Assembly: GCA_015207195.1 (NCBI GenBank)
Contig: JADEXJ010000027.1
Span: 1 to 52,566 of the forward strand
DNA from: Pleurocapsales cyanobacterium LEGE 10410
GTDB lineage: Bacteria > Cyanobacteriota > Cyanobacteriia > Cyanobacteriales > Xenococcaceae
Reading direction: 5' to 3'
DNA: 52,566 bases
A program made the translations under genes and the position numbers. Positions within the stretch are counted from its first letter, which is position 1. Each line of letters opens with the position of its first letter. The notes beneath the pieces are model-generated. The model had not been told where the DNA came from, made no database searches, and worked only from the letters and a program-made list of their open reading frames with translations. Below are positions 42,116 to 49,747 of the stretch, piece after piece.

Positions 42116-43435
42116 TTAATGCTTTACTTTTTGCTCGATAGTCTGGCTAATTCTGTTGCTCAAGGATTCTAGGGGGATGCGATCGATAATTTCCGCTGCA
42201 AAGGCATCAATCAATAGCTGATTGGCATCTGTCTCGCTCAAACCACGACTGCGGAGATAAAAAATTTCATCTGCCTCTAGCTGACTTACCGTCGCACCAT
42301 GAGCGCACTTGACATTATCGGCAGTAATCTGGAGTTCTGGTTTAGTATCAACCCTGGCTTTGGCTGAAAGCATCAGGTTGCGGTTTAACTGGGTTGCATC
42401 TGTTTGCTGCGCTTCTTTGGGTACAAATACCTTACCGTTGAAAACTGTGTGGGCGCGATCGTCTGCAATACACTTATGTAATTGATTCGTAGTACCATGA
42501 GGTTTGGTCAACGCAACAATACTATGGGTATCCGAGACTTGTTCCTCGGTAGCTACAGTCAAACCATAGAGAAAAGTTTCGGTTTGCTCTCCCTGTTGCC
42601 ATACTTCTGGATTGTGACGCAACAGTTTTGCCCCCAAATTAATCTCACTTATAGTATAGTGACTATCGCGAGCCTGAGAAATAGCGGTTTTCCCAATATG
42701 ATAGCTAGCTGATGATTCCTGCTGTAGACGAGTATGATTTACTCTGGCGTTATTTTGGACAAAAACTTCAGTAACGGCATTGGTAAAGTATTCTCCCGTA
42801 CCGATATATTCTTCGATTAGAGAAACATTTGCTCCCGTTTGGGCTACTACTAAAGTGCGGGGTTGAGCAAAACTAGCTGATGATTCTGCTTGAGCAATAA
42901 AAATTAAATGTATGGGGGTTTCTACGGCTACGTTTTTGTTTACCCAAATCACTGCCACATCTTTACCCCCTGCGGTATTCAAAGCAGTAAAAGCATCCGT
43001 ACCTGGTTGTTTGGCAAAGTATTCTGCTGCATTACAGTCATCGGGTAAATTATCCAAACTGCCAACGTATATTCCTGGGGGTAATTCAGATAGATCCGAT
43101 AGTTCAGTATTGTAGATCCCGTTGACAAATACCAGACGACTATGAGCGGTTTCTGCTAGGGGTTGTTCGCTAACCACATCCACGCTGTCTGGCGCAGCAA
43201 CAAAATTCCCCTCAGTCAAAGATGACAGATCGATAAACCGCCAGTCTTCATCTTTTTTGGTAGGTACAGCCAAACCAGACAGCCAGCTTTTTGATTCTCG
43301 ACGTATATCTTGCAACCATTGAGGATCGTTATCATTTACCTGACAGTGTTCCAGCAAACCCGTGAAGAAAACGTCCTCTACTACGTTATCTTGGTGAACC
43401 TGAGCCACAGTTGCAAAAGGAATTTTTACCGCCAT
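42116..43435 (-). CDS. sufD: SufD Fe-S cluster scaffold subunit
   Basis: The 439-residue protein forms the SufBC2D scaffold with SufB and SufC. N-terminal helices (to about 90) lead into the strand-rich SufBD core: VETPIHLIFIAQ, ANVSLIEEYIGTG, FVQNNARVNHTRLQQ and TKPELQITADNVKCAHGATV, with the conserved His of CAHGAT, then FYLRSRGLSETDANQLLIDAF. Start codon overlaps the sufC stop by one base, a sign of translational coupling. Complete. Confidence 0.95.
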   Translation of the reverse strand: MAVKIPFATVAQVHQDNVVEDVFFTGLLEHCQVNDNDPQWLQDIRRESKSWLSGLAVPTKKDEDWRFIDLSSLTEGNFVAAPDSVDVVSEQPLAETAHSRLVFVNGIYNTELSDLSELPPGIYVGSLDNLPDDCNAAEYFAKQPGTDAFTALNTAGGKDVAVIWVNKNVAVETPIHLIFIAQAESSASFAQPRTLVVAQTGANVSLIEEYIGTGEYFTNAVTEVFVQNNARVNHTRLQQESSASYHIGKTAISQARDSHYTISEINLGAKLLRHNPEVWQQGEQTETFLYGLTVATEEQVSDTHSIVALTKPHGTTNQLHKCIADDRAHTVFNGKVFVPKEAQQTDATQLNRNLMLSAKARVDTKPELQITADNVKCAHGATVSQLEADEIFYLRSRGLSETDANQLLIDAFAAEIIDRIPLESLSNRISQTIEQKVKH

Positions 43436-44208
43436 TACACTCCTACCTCCGCAGCAGATTTATCATCTAAAAAGTCATAACCGCGAGATTCTAGCTCTAA
43501 CGCCAATTCTTTACCACCGCTAGTAATAATTTTGCCATCCTGCATCACGTGGACAAAATTAGGTTCGATGTAGTCTAGCAAGCGTTGATAGTGGGTAATT
43601 ACCAAATATGCCTTTTCAGGTGTTTTTAATTGGTTTACACCATCGGCAACGATTCTTAAAGCATCAATATCCAAGCCTGAATCAATCTCATCTAAAATCG
43701 TCAAAGTCGGGTCGAGCAATGCCATCTGGAGAATTTCGTTACGTTTCTTTTCTCCTCCAGAAAACCCTTCATTCAAACTTCTCTCTAGAAAGCTAGACTT
43801 CATTTTGACTATCTCTAGCTTCTCCTCAATTAAATCTTCAAAATCAAAAGTATCGATTTCTTCCAACCCTTGATACTTACGTTTGGCGTTGTACGCTACA
43901 CGCATAAAGTCGAGATTACTTACCCCTGGAATTGCTATGGGATATTGGAAAGCCAAGAAAATACCGCTATTGGCTCTTTCATCGGGTTCGCGATCTACAA
44001 TATTTTCGCCTTGGTAAATAATTTCTCCGCCAGTAACCTCATAGTCAGGATGTCCTGCAATGATTTTAGATAGGGTACTCTTTCCCGACCCATTACGCCC
44101 CATGATAGCGTGGACTTCCCCCGCTTTAATTTCTAAATTGACACCTTGGAGAATCGGCGTTCCGTCTATGTTAGCGGTTAAATTGCGTACTGATAAAATT
44201 TCGCTCAT
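43435..44208 (-). CDS. sufC: SufC ABC-type ATPase of Fe-S cluster assembly
   Basis: SufC is the ATPase driving conformational change in the SufBCD scaffold. The 257-residue protein has Walker [10 protein letters not shown] at 37-45, Q-loop [12 protein letters not shown], a modified signature FSGGEKKR at 149-156 and Walker [13 protein letters not shown] at 169-180. These EKKR and IDSGLD variants separate SufC from transporter ATPases. In most cyanobacteria sufB precedes sufC, with sufR divergent; here sufC is first, and the upstream 569 bp contain no sufB or sufR. The full assembly factor must therefore rely on a distant sufB. Confidence 0.96.
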   Translation of the reverse strand: MSEILSVRNLTANIDGTPILQGVNLEIKAGEVHAIMGRNGSGKSTLSKIIAGHPDYEVTGGEIIYQGENIVDREPDERANSGIFLAFQYPIAIPGVSNLDFMRVAYNAKRKYQGLEEIDTFDFEDLIEEKLEIVKMKSSFLERSLNEGFSGGEKKRNEILQMALLDPTLTILDEIDSGLDIDALRIVADGVNQLKTPEKAYLVITHYQRLLDYIEPNFVHVMQDGKIITSGGKELALELESRGYDFLDDKSAAEVGV

Positions 44209-44598
44209 TGTTTGACAAACAATATCTGACTAGGGGTTAAAAAGCTCTCAAACTCAGGTAGGATAAGCTATAAGCTGAAGAGATGTATGAGAATCAATAA
44301 ATTAAAACAACATTTTTGTTGTTTAAGTCTATTTTAGACTACATTAACGACTTATACGTTGTCAAAGTAGAAAGAAATTCTGGATTCGCTGTTTATTTTG
44401 GCGATCGCCAAATGCGGTCAAAATCTGCCTTAGCTCTACAGAGGCAAATATGAAGTTAGATTTAACTAACCAATAATTTTTATAAAGATTTGAAGTGATT
44501 ACTTGCTTTTATAGCATTTATTACCAACATATATAGAAGTTTTGTTTCCCTTGCTACATCATTGTTAATAGATAAAAGCTACATATAGTATTGACAAA

Positions 44599-44727
44599 CT
44601 AAAACCCTTGTGTAGATCTAAAAACCTTGTGCGGATGTAGTTCGACAACAAGATTTAGTTGACATTGATTAACAGAAGTTAATATTAGTATATAATTTCT
44701 AGAAACTATTTTTACCCTCTAGAAACT
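44599..44727 (+). promoter_or_regulatory. Repeat-rich regulatory region upstream of the type 2 NADH dehydrogenase
   Basis: The 44209-44777 gap has no gene. Close to the ndb-type ATG it shows CCTTGTGNNGAT twice (44606 and 44625), a perfect 6-4-6 inverted repeat ATTAAC-AGAA-GTTAAT (44668-44683) just after TTGACA, and CTAGAAACT twice, exactly 20 bp apart (44699 and 44719), near TATAAT. Spacing by two helical turns suits a regulator bound on one DNA face. No factor can be named. Confidence 0.45.
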
Positions 44728-44777
44728 CTTTAAATAAATTCTTTAAGAGTAGTATTTCTATACCCAATCCTTTCACT

Positions 44778-46142
44778 ATGAAAAATACTCAAACTAAGCA
44801 GACAGACCTTCCTCATGTAGTTATTGTTGGCGGTGGTTTTGGCGGACTTTATGCAGCTAAGTCACTAAAAAATGCCCCCGTCAAAGTAACACTAATCGAT
44901 AAGCGAAATTTTCACTTATTTCAACCTCTACTGTATCAGGTAGCCACTGGCACGCTGTCTCCCGCAGATATCGCTTCTCCCCTGCGCGTAGTTTTGAGTA
45001 AGCATAAAAATACTCAGGTGTTGTTGGATAAGGTGGTAGACATCGATCCCGAAGCCAAAAAAGTTTACCTAGAAGATCGCGAAGCATTAGACTACGATGC
45101 TTTAGTTGTGGCAACGGGAGTTAGTCATCACTATTTTGGTAACGATCAGTGGCAGGATGACGCACCTGGGTTAAAAACCGTAGAAGATGCTTTAGAAATG
45201 CGTCGTCGAATATTTATGGCGTTTGAAGCAGCAGAGAAAGAAAGCGATCCCCAAAAGCGTCAAGCCCTATTAACTTTTGTAGTTGTGGGTGGTGGACCCA
45301 CAGGAGTAGAATTGGCTGGAGCGATCGCCGAAATTGCTCATCAATCCGTCAAAGATGACTTCCGCGATATTGATACCACCCAAGCTAAGATCCTGTTGTT
45401 TGAGGGGATGGAGCGTATTTTACCCCCCTATCCAGAAGAATGTTCCACAAAAGCCCAAAAATCTCTGGAAAAGCTGGGTGTTAATGTCCAGACTAAAACA
45501 TTAGTTACTAACATTGCCGATAATTGCGTAACCTTCCGTCAGAATGATGAGACTCAGACTATTAATGCTCACACAATTCTCTGGGCAGCAGGAGTTAGAG
45601 CCTCGTTTATGGGTAAAGTTTTGGCAGATCGGGCGGAAGCAGAACTGGACAGGGCTGGCAGAGTAATTGTCGAACCAGATCTGAGCTTAAAAAATCATTC
45701 AGATATTTTTGTGATTGGAGATCTAGCTCATTTTGCTCACCAAGGCGATCGCCCTCTACCTGGAGTTGCTCCCGTAGCCATGAAACAAGGGGAATATGTA
45801 GCCAAATTACTGGCGAAAAAAGCGATCGGTATGACAGTCGAACCATTCAGTTATCAAGACTTTGGCAGTATGGCGGTAATTGGGCAAAACAAAGCCGTAG
45901 CTAATCTCAACTTTGCCAAGTTCTCAGGTTTTGTTGCCTGGATAATTTGGGTATTTGCTCACATCTACTACCTCATTGAGTTCGACAACAAGTTGATAGT
46001 TATGATTCAGTGGGCATGGAACTATATCACCTTGGGTAGAGGAGCGCGTTTGATTACTGAAAAGCCTTCTTTACAGCTGGAGATCGATCCTCCTAACAAG
46101 CCAGAAGAAGCTGCACCCCAGAAAGAACCAGTCTCTGTATAA
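44778..46142 (+). CDS. Type 2 NAD(P)H dehydrogenase (NDH-2)
   Basis: A single-subunit flavoprotein that passes electrons from NAD(P)H to quinone without pumping protons. The 454-residue protein has two Rossmann motifs: FAD GGGFGG at 18-23 and NAD(P) GGGPTG at 171-176. Other NDH-2 features are LLYQVATGTLSPADIA, VATGVSHHYFGND, LWAAGVRAS and the FAD-contact segment DIFVIGDLAHFAH with PGVAPVAMKQG. The C-terminal FSGFVAWIIWVFAHIYYLIE is the hydrophobic membrane-docking helix. In cyanobacteria such Ndb proteins are thought to be redox sensors or regulators as much as respiratory enzymes. Convergent with the SemiSWEET gene. Confidence 0.92.
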   Translation: MKNTQTKQTDLPHVVIVGGGFGGLYAAKSLKNAPVKVTLIDKRNFHLFQPLLYQVATGTLSPADIASPLRVVLSKHKNTQVLLDKVVDIDPEAKKVYLEDREALDYDALVVATGVSHHYFGNDQWQDDAPGLKTVEDALEMRRRIFMAFEAAEKESDPQKRQALLTFVVVGGGPTGVELAGAIAEIAHQSVKDDFRDIDTTQAKILLFEGMERILPPYPEECSTKAQKSLEKLGVNVQTKTLVTNIADNCVTFRQNDETQTINAHTILWAAGVRASFMGKVLADRAEAELDRAGRVIVEPDLSLKNHSDIFVIGDLAHFAHQGDRPLPGVAPVAMKQGEYVAKLLAKKAIGMTVEPFSYQDFGSMAVIGQNKAVANLNFAKFSGFVAWIIWVFAHIYYLIEFDNKLIVMIQWAWNYITLGRGARLITEKPSLQLEIDPPNKPEEAAPQKEPVSV

Positions 46143-46213
46143 GTAAAAAGTGCCGATCGCTTAACCTCAACTGCTACAGTGATTGAATTATCAATACTTA
46201 ACTGATGCGATTC

Positions 46214-46243
46214 ACCCCATTGATTTATTTCTTTGGGGTTTTA
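46214..46243. terminator. Probable terminator between NDH-2 and SemiSWEET genes
   Basis: ACCCCA (46214-46219) pairs with TGGGGT (46234-46239), followed by TTTA on the + strand. The stem is short and the loop is 14 bases, so it is a weak candidate. It lies between two convergent genes. Confidence 0.45.
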
Positions 46244-46284
46244 TCTTAAAATTTTTTGCTCTTAGCTTTTTGATAATATTTGCC

Positions 46285-46548
46285 TTAACCATACCTCAAT
46301 TTGCAGACCAGAATTGAGAATGCCAGAACAAAAGTAACAAAGTTAGCCAGGAAGACAGGCAAATTCTCGGTATAGAACCCATATATTACCCACAACACAA
46401 CTCCAACACAAAAACAGAGAAACATAGAGAGGGAAATATCTCTGGTAGATTTGGTTTTCCAGGCTCGAATTGCCTGGGGCAAGAAAGAAATAGTCGTTAA
46501 AATTCCTGCCACCAGACCAACATAGGTCATTGGTTGTATAGAGTCCAT
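46285..46548 (-). CDS. SemiSWEET sugar transporter
   Basis: An 87-residue protein with three membrane helices: VGLVAGILTTISFLPQA, ISLSMFLCFCVGVVLWVIYG and LPVFLANFVTFVLAFSILV. The PQ motif is in SFLPQAIRAWKTKST and the conserved Asn in ANFVTF. SemiSWEETs work as dimers that move sugars passively across the inner membrane. Complete, single gene, standard length. Confidence 0.92.
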   Translation of the reverse strand: MDSIQPMTYVGLVAGILTTISFLPQAIRAWKTKSTRDISLSMFLCFCVGVVLWVIYGFYTENLPVFLANFVTFVLAFSILVCKLRYG

Positions 46549-46855
46549 AAAGTAAAGTTAATAATTGGGCTGTAGTTATTTGTTGATAGTAGCTAGATTA
46601 AACTATTTTATCGAGAGATTAATTCATGTGGCTCGACTATCTATCAATTTCTCTGCAACCGTCACCAATAGGTTCGGAAAACTACACTACCTAAGACCTA
46701 TCATCAGCTTGCACTATGTATACAGATGATGTGAAAACTGAGGGGAGTAAAACAAACCAATAAGAGTCACAGCTCATCTACCGCATTGTATATATAGCAC
46801 TGCAAAAGAAATAATTTTAGTTTTTGTTGTTAAATTCGGAGTATTTGTTTAAAGT
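46549..46855 (+). promoter_or_regulatory. Leader region of dnaK
   Basis: About 300 bp precede dnaK with no gene. The region has AT-rich stretches such as TTGTATATATAG near 46786 that could serve as a -10 region. I looked for the CIRCE/HrcA operator (TTAGCACTC-N9-GAGTGCTAA) and it is absent. A ribosome-binding site is weak (GGAG at 46841). Confidence 0.4.
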
Positions 46856-48778
46856 ATGGCAAAAGTTGTTGGTATTGACTTAGGAACTACTAACTCTTGT
46901 GTAGCAGTGATGGAAGGGGGGAAACCCACGGTTATCGCTAACGCGGAAGGTTTTAGAACTACTCCCTCAGTTGTCGCTTATGCTAAAAACGGCGATCTTT
47001 TAGTTGGTCAGATTGCTAAACGCCAGGCTGTGATGAACACTGGCAACACTTTTTATTCTGTTAAACGCTTTATTGGACGTAAGTACGATGAAGTGACTAA
47101 TGAAACCAAAGAAGTTGCCTACAAGGTGCTAAGAGACAGCAACGGCAACGTCAAGCTGGAGTGTCCAGCACAAGATAAGCAGTTTGCACCAGAAGAAATT
47201 TCAGCCCAAGTTTTACGTAAATTAATTGAAGATGCTAGTAAGTATCTGGGAGAGAAGGTAACTCAAGCGGTGATTACCGTTCCTGCATATTTCAACGATT
47301 CTCAGCGTCAGGCAACTAAAGATGCTGGTAAAATCGCTGGGGTTGAAGTATTACGGATTATCAATGAACCTACCGCAGCCTCTCTAGCTTACGGCTTGGA
47401 TAAGAAAAGCAACGAAACCATCCTAGTATTTGACTTGGGTGGTGGTACATTCGACGTTTCTATCTTAGAAGTGGGAGACGGTGTATTTGAAGTGTTGGCT
47501 ACTGCTGGTGATACTCACTTGGGTGGTGATGACTTCGATAAGAAAATCGTTGACTATTTAGCCGAAGAGTTCCAGAAGAACGAAGGTATCGACCTACGTA
47601 AAGACAATCAGGCTTTACAGCGTTTGACTGAAGCAGCCGAAAAAGCCAAAATCGAACTTTCTAGCGCGACCCAGACTGATATTAACCTTCCTTTTATTAC
47701 AGCAACTCAGGATGGTCCTAAGCACTTGGATATTTCTTTAACTAGAGCCAAGTTTGAAGAACTGTGTTCCGATCTAATCGATCGCTGTCGGATTCCCGTA
47801 GAACAAGCCCTCAAAGATTCTAAGCTGGCTAAAGAAGCCATTGACGAAGTAGTCATGGTGGGTGGTTCAACTCGTATTCCTGCGATTGTTGATATTACGA
47901 AGAAAGTATTGGGTAAAGACCCCAACCAAACCGTTAACCCCGATGAAGTGGTAGCAATTGGTGCTGCTATTCAGGCAGGTGTCTTAGCTGGAGAAGTAAA
48001 AGATATCTTACTTCTAGACGTTACTCCTCTTTCGCTTGGTGTAGAAACCTTGGGTGGGGTAATGACTAAGATTATTCCTCGCAACACCACTATTCCTACT
48101 AAAAAATCGGAAACTTTCTCTACCGCCGTTGACGGTCAAACCAACGTAGAAATTCACGTTCTACAAGGGGAGAGAGAGTTTGGTAAAGATAATAAGAGTT
48201 TGGGAACTTTCCGCTTGGATGGTATTCCTCCCGCACCTCGTGGCGTACCTCAGATTGAAGTTACCTTTGATATTGACGCTAACGGGATCTTAAACGTCAC
48301 TGCCAAAGATAAAGGTACTGGTAAGGAACAGTCGATCAGTATCACTGGTGCATCTACTCTTCCCGATGATGAAGTTGACCGCATGGTACAAGAAGCAGAG
48401 TCTAATGCTGCTGCGGATAAAGAACGTCGTGAAGCGATCGACCGCAAAAACCAGGCTGACTCTTTAGTCTATCAAGCAGAAAAACAACTCAACGAGCTTG
48501 GTGATAAAGTACCTGCCGATGATAAAGCTAAAGCAGAAGGTCAAATTAAAGACCTCAAAGATGCTGTCGCCTCGGAAGACGACGAGAAAATCAAAACTCT
48601 ATTACCTGAGTTGCAGCAAACTCTTTACACCATTGGTAGCAATATCTATCAGCAGGGTGAAGGCGCAGCAGATGCAGCAGGTGGCGCACCTGGTGGTGAC
48701 GAACCTCCTTCTGGAGATGCAGGCGGTAGCGATGGTGGCGATGATGTGATCGACGCTGAGTTTTCTGAAACTAAGTAA
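46856..48778 (+). CDS. dnaK: DnaK (Hsp70) chaperone
   Basis: The 640-residue Hsp70 has the nucleotide-binding domain signatures DLGTTNSC (8-15), [12 protein letters not shown] and [10 protein letters not shown]. The linker [11 protein letters not shown] leads to the substrate-binding domain with [13 protein letters not shown] helical lid follows, and the C-terminus is Gly/Asp-rich, ending [12 protein letters not shown], like other cyanobacterial DnaK2/DnaK proteins. It uses ATP to bind unfolded segments, working with J proteins such as the one at 21.1 kb and GrpE. Cyanobacteria carry several DnaK genes; by the [10 protein letters not shown] start this resembles DnaK2, the main heat-stress form. 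A terminator follows. Confidence 0.95.
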   Translation: MAKVVGIDLGTTNSCVAVMEGGKPTVIANAEGFRTTPSVVAYAKNGDLLVGQIAKRQAVMNTGNTFYSVKRFIGRKYDEVTNETKEVAYKVLRDSNGNVKLECPAQDKQFAPEEISAQVLRKLIEDASKYLGEKVTQAVITVPAYFNDSQRQATKDAGKIAGVEVLRIINEPTAASLAYGLDKKSNETILVFDLGGGTFDVSILEVGDGVFEVLATAGDTHLGGDDFDKKIVDYLAEEFQKNEGIDLRKDNQALQRLTEAAEKAKIELSSATQTDINLPFITATQDGPKHLDISLTRAKFEELCSDLIDRCRIPVEQALKDSKLAKEAIDEVVMVGGSTRIPAIVDITKKVLGKDPNQTVNPDEVVAIGAAIQAGVLAGEVKDILLLDVTPLSLGVETLGGVMTKIIPRNTTIPTKKSETFSTAVDGQTNVEIHVLQGEREFGKDNKSLGTFRLDGIPPAPRGVPQIEVTFDIDANGILNVTAKDKGTGKEQSISITGASTLPDDEVDRMVQEAESNAAADKERREAIDRKNQADSLVYQAEKQLNELGDKVPADDKAKAEGQIKDLKDAVASEDDEKIKTLLPELQQTLYTIGSNIYQQGEGAADAAGGAPGGDEPPSGDAGGSDGGDDVIDAEFSETK

Positions 48779-48826
48779 TCGTAGTAGTTAGATCCTTAAT
48801 TCTGACGATATAATTTAATTAAGATA

Positions 48827-48862
48827 GGAGGCATATCTAATGCGGTATGTCTCTCTTTTTTT
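48827..48862 (+). terminator. Rho-independent terminator of dnaK
   Basis: A 10-bp stem GAGGCATATC (48828-48837) with GGTATGTCTC (48844-48853), two G-U pairs and a six-base loop, is followed by a T-run ending at 48862. It lies about 50 bp after the dnaK stop. Confidence 0.75.
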
Positions 48863-48974
48863 GTCTGTAATAACGCGAAATATCCTGTAAGGGCGATTTA
48901 CTTCCTACTTCCTACTTCCCTACTTACGGGCAATTAACCAATTTTGTCCTAACCAATTAACGTACTGCGATAAG

Positions 48975-49739
48975 ATGACCCAGCCAAAAGCACTACAAAA
49001 ACTACTCCAGGCGATCGCCAATGGCAGTATTAGTCCAGAAACCGCCCTGGAAAAGCTAAAATATTTGCCTTTTGAATCTTTAGATGAATTTGCCAAGATC
49101 GATCATCATCGACAGCTAAGAACTGGCTTTCCCGAAGTGATTTGGGGTGCGGATAAAACCCCCGAACAGATTATTAAAATTATGACCGCTATGAGAAAAA
49201 ATGCGGTGGTTATGGCAACTCGGATTGAGCCAGAAGTATATCACGAGTTAAAAATAGCTATTCGCGACCTGATTTATTATCCCGATGCTCGTATCTGCGC
49301 CCTACCCACGCAAGAACCCCCTAATCAAATAGGCACAATCTCAATTCTTACTGCTGGTACTGCGGATATTCCCGTCGCCGAAGAAGCTGCCGTTACTGCC
49401 GAACTCTGTGGCTTTGAAGTAATTCGTCTATGGGATGTGGGAGTGGCAGGAATTCATCGTTTGTTGAGTAACAGTCAGGTTGTTTACGATGCCGATGTCT
49501 TGATTGTGGTTGCGGGAATGGAAGGGGCTTTACCCAGCGTGGTGGCAGGAATGGCAGATTGTCCCGTGATTGCCGTACCGACTAGCGTGGGCTATGGGGC
49601 AAGCTTTGGTGGTGTTGCTCCTTTATTAACGATGTTGAATTCTTGCGCTGCGGGGATTGGCGTAGTGAATATCGATAACGGCTTTGGGGCAGCTATCTTA
49701 GCAGGGCAAATTTTACGTACTGCTAGAAAGATTGGTTGA
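48975..49739 (+). CDS. larB: LarB, nickel-pincer cofactor biosynthesis carboxylase
   Basis: LarB carboxylates and hydrolyses nicotinic acid adenine dinucleotide in the first step of nickel-pincer nucleotide synthesis, the cofactor of lactate racemase. The 254-residue protein has an N-terminal helical part and a C-terminal PurE-like domain: AGTADIPVAEEAAVTAELCG, WDVGVAGIHRLL, VVAGMEGALPSVVAGM and PTSVGYGASFGG. It was formerly annotated as a PurE-like protein. LarC, LarE and LarA are not in the window. LarB is widespread in cyanobacteria even without a clear LarA. Complete. Confidence 0.92.
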   Translation: MTQPKALQKLLQAIANGSISPETALEKLKYLPFESLDEFAKIDHHRQLRTGFPEVIWGADKTPEQIIKIMTAMRKNAVVMATRIEPEVYHELKIAIRDLIYYPDARICALPTQEPPNQIGTISILTAGTADIPVAEEAAVTAELCGFEVIRLWDVGVAGIHRLLSNSQVVYDADVLIVVAGMEGALPSVVAGMADCPVIAVPTSVGYGASFGGVAPLLTMLNSCAAGIGVVNIDNGFGAAILAGQILRTARKIG

Positions 49740-49747
49740 GCCTTAAG

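Noticed and set aside
46549-46855. CIRCE/HrcA operator upstream of dnaK
   Set aside because: The TTAGCACTC-N9-GAGTGCTAA pattern is not present on either strand.
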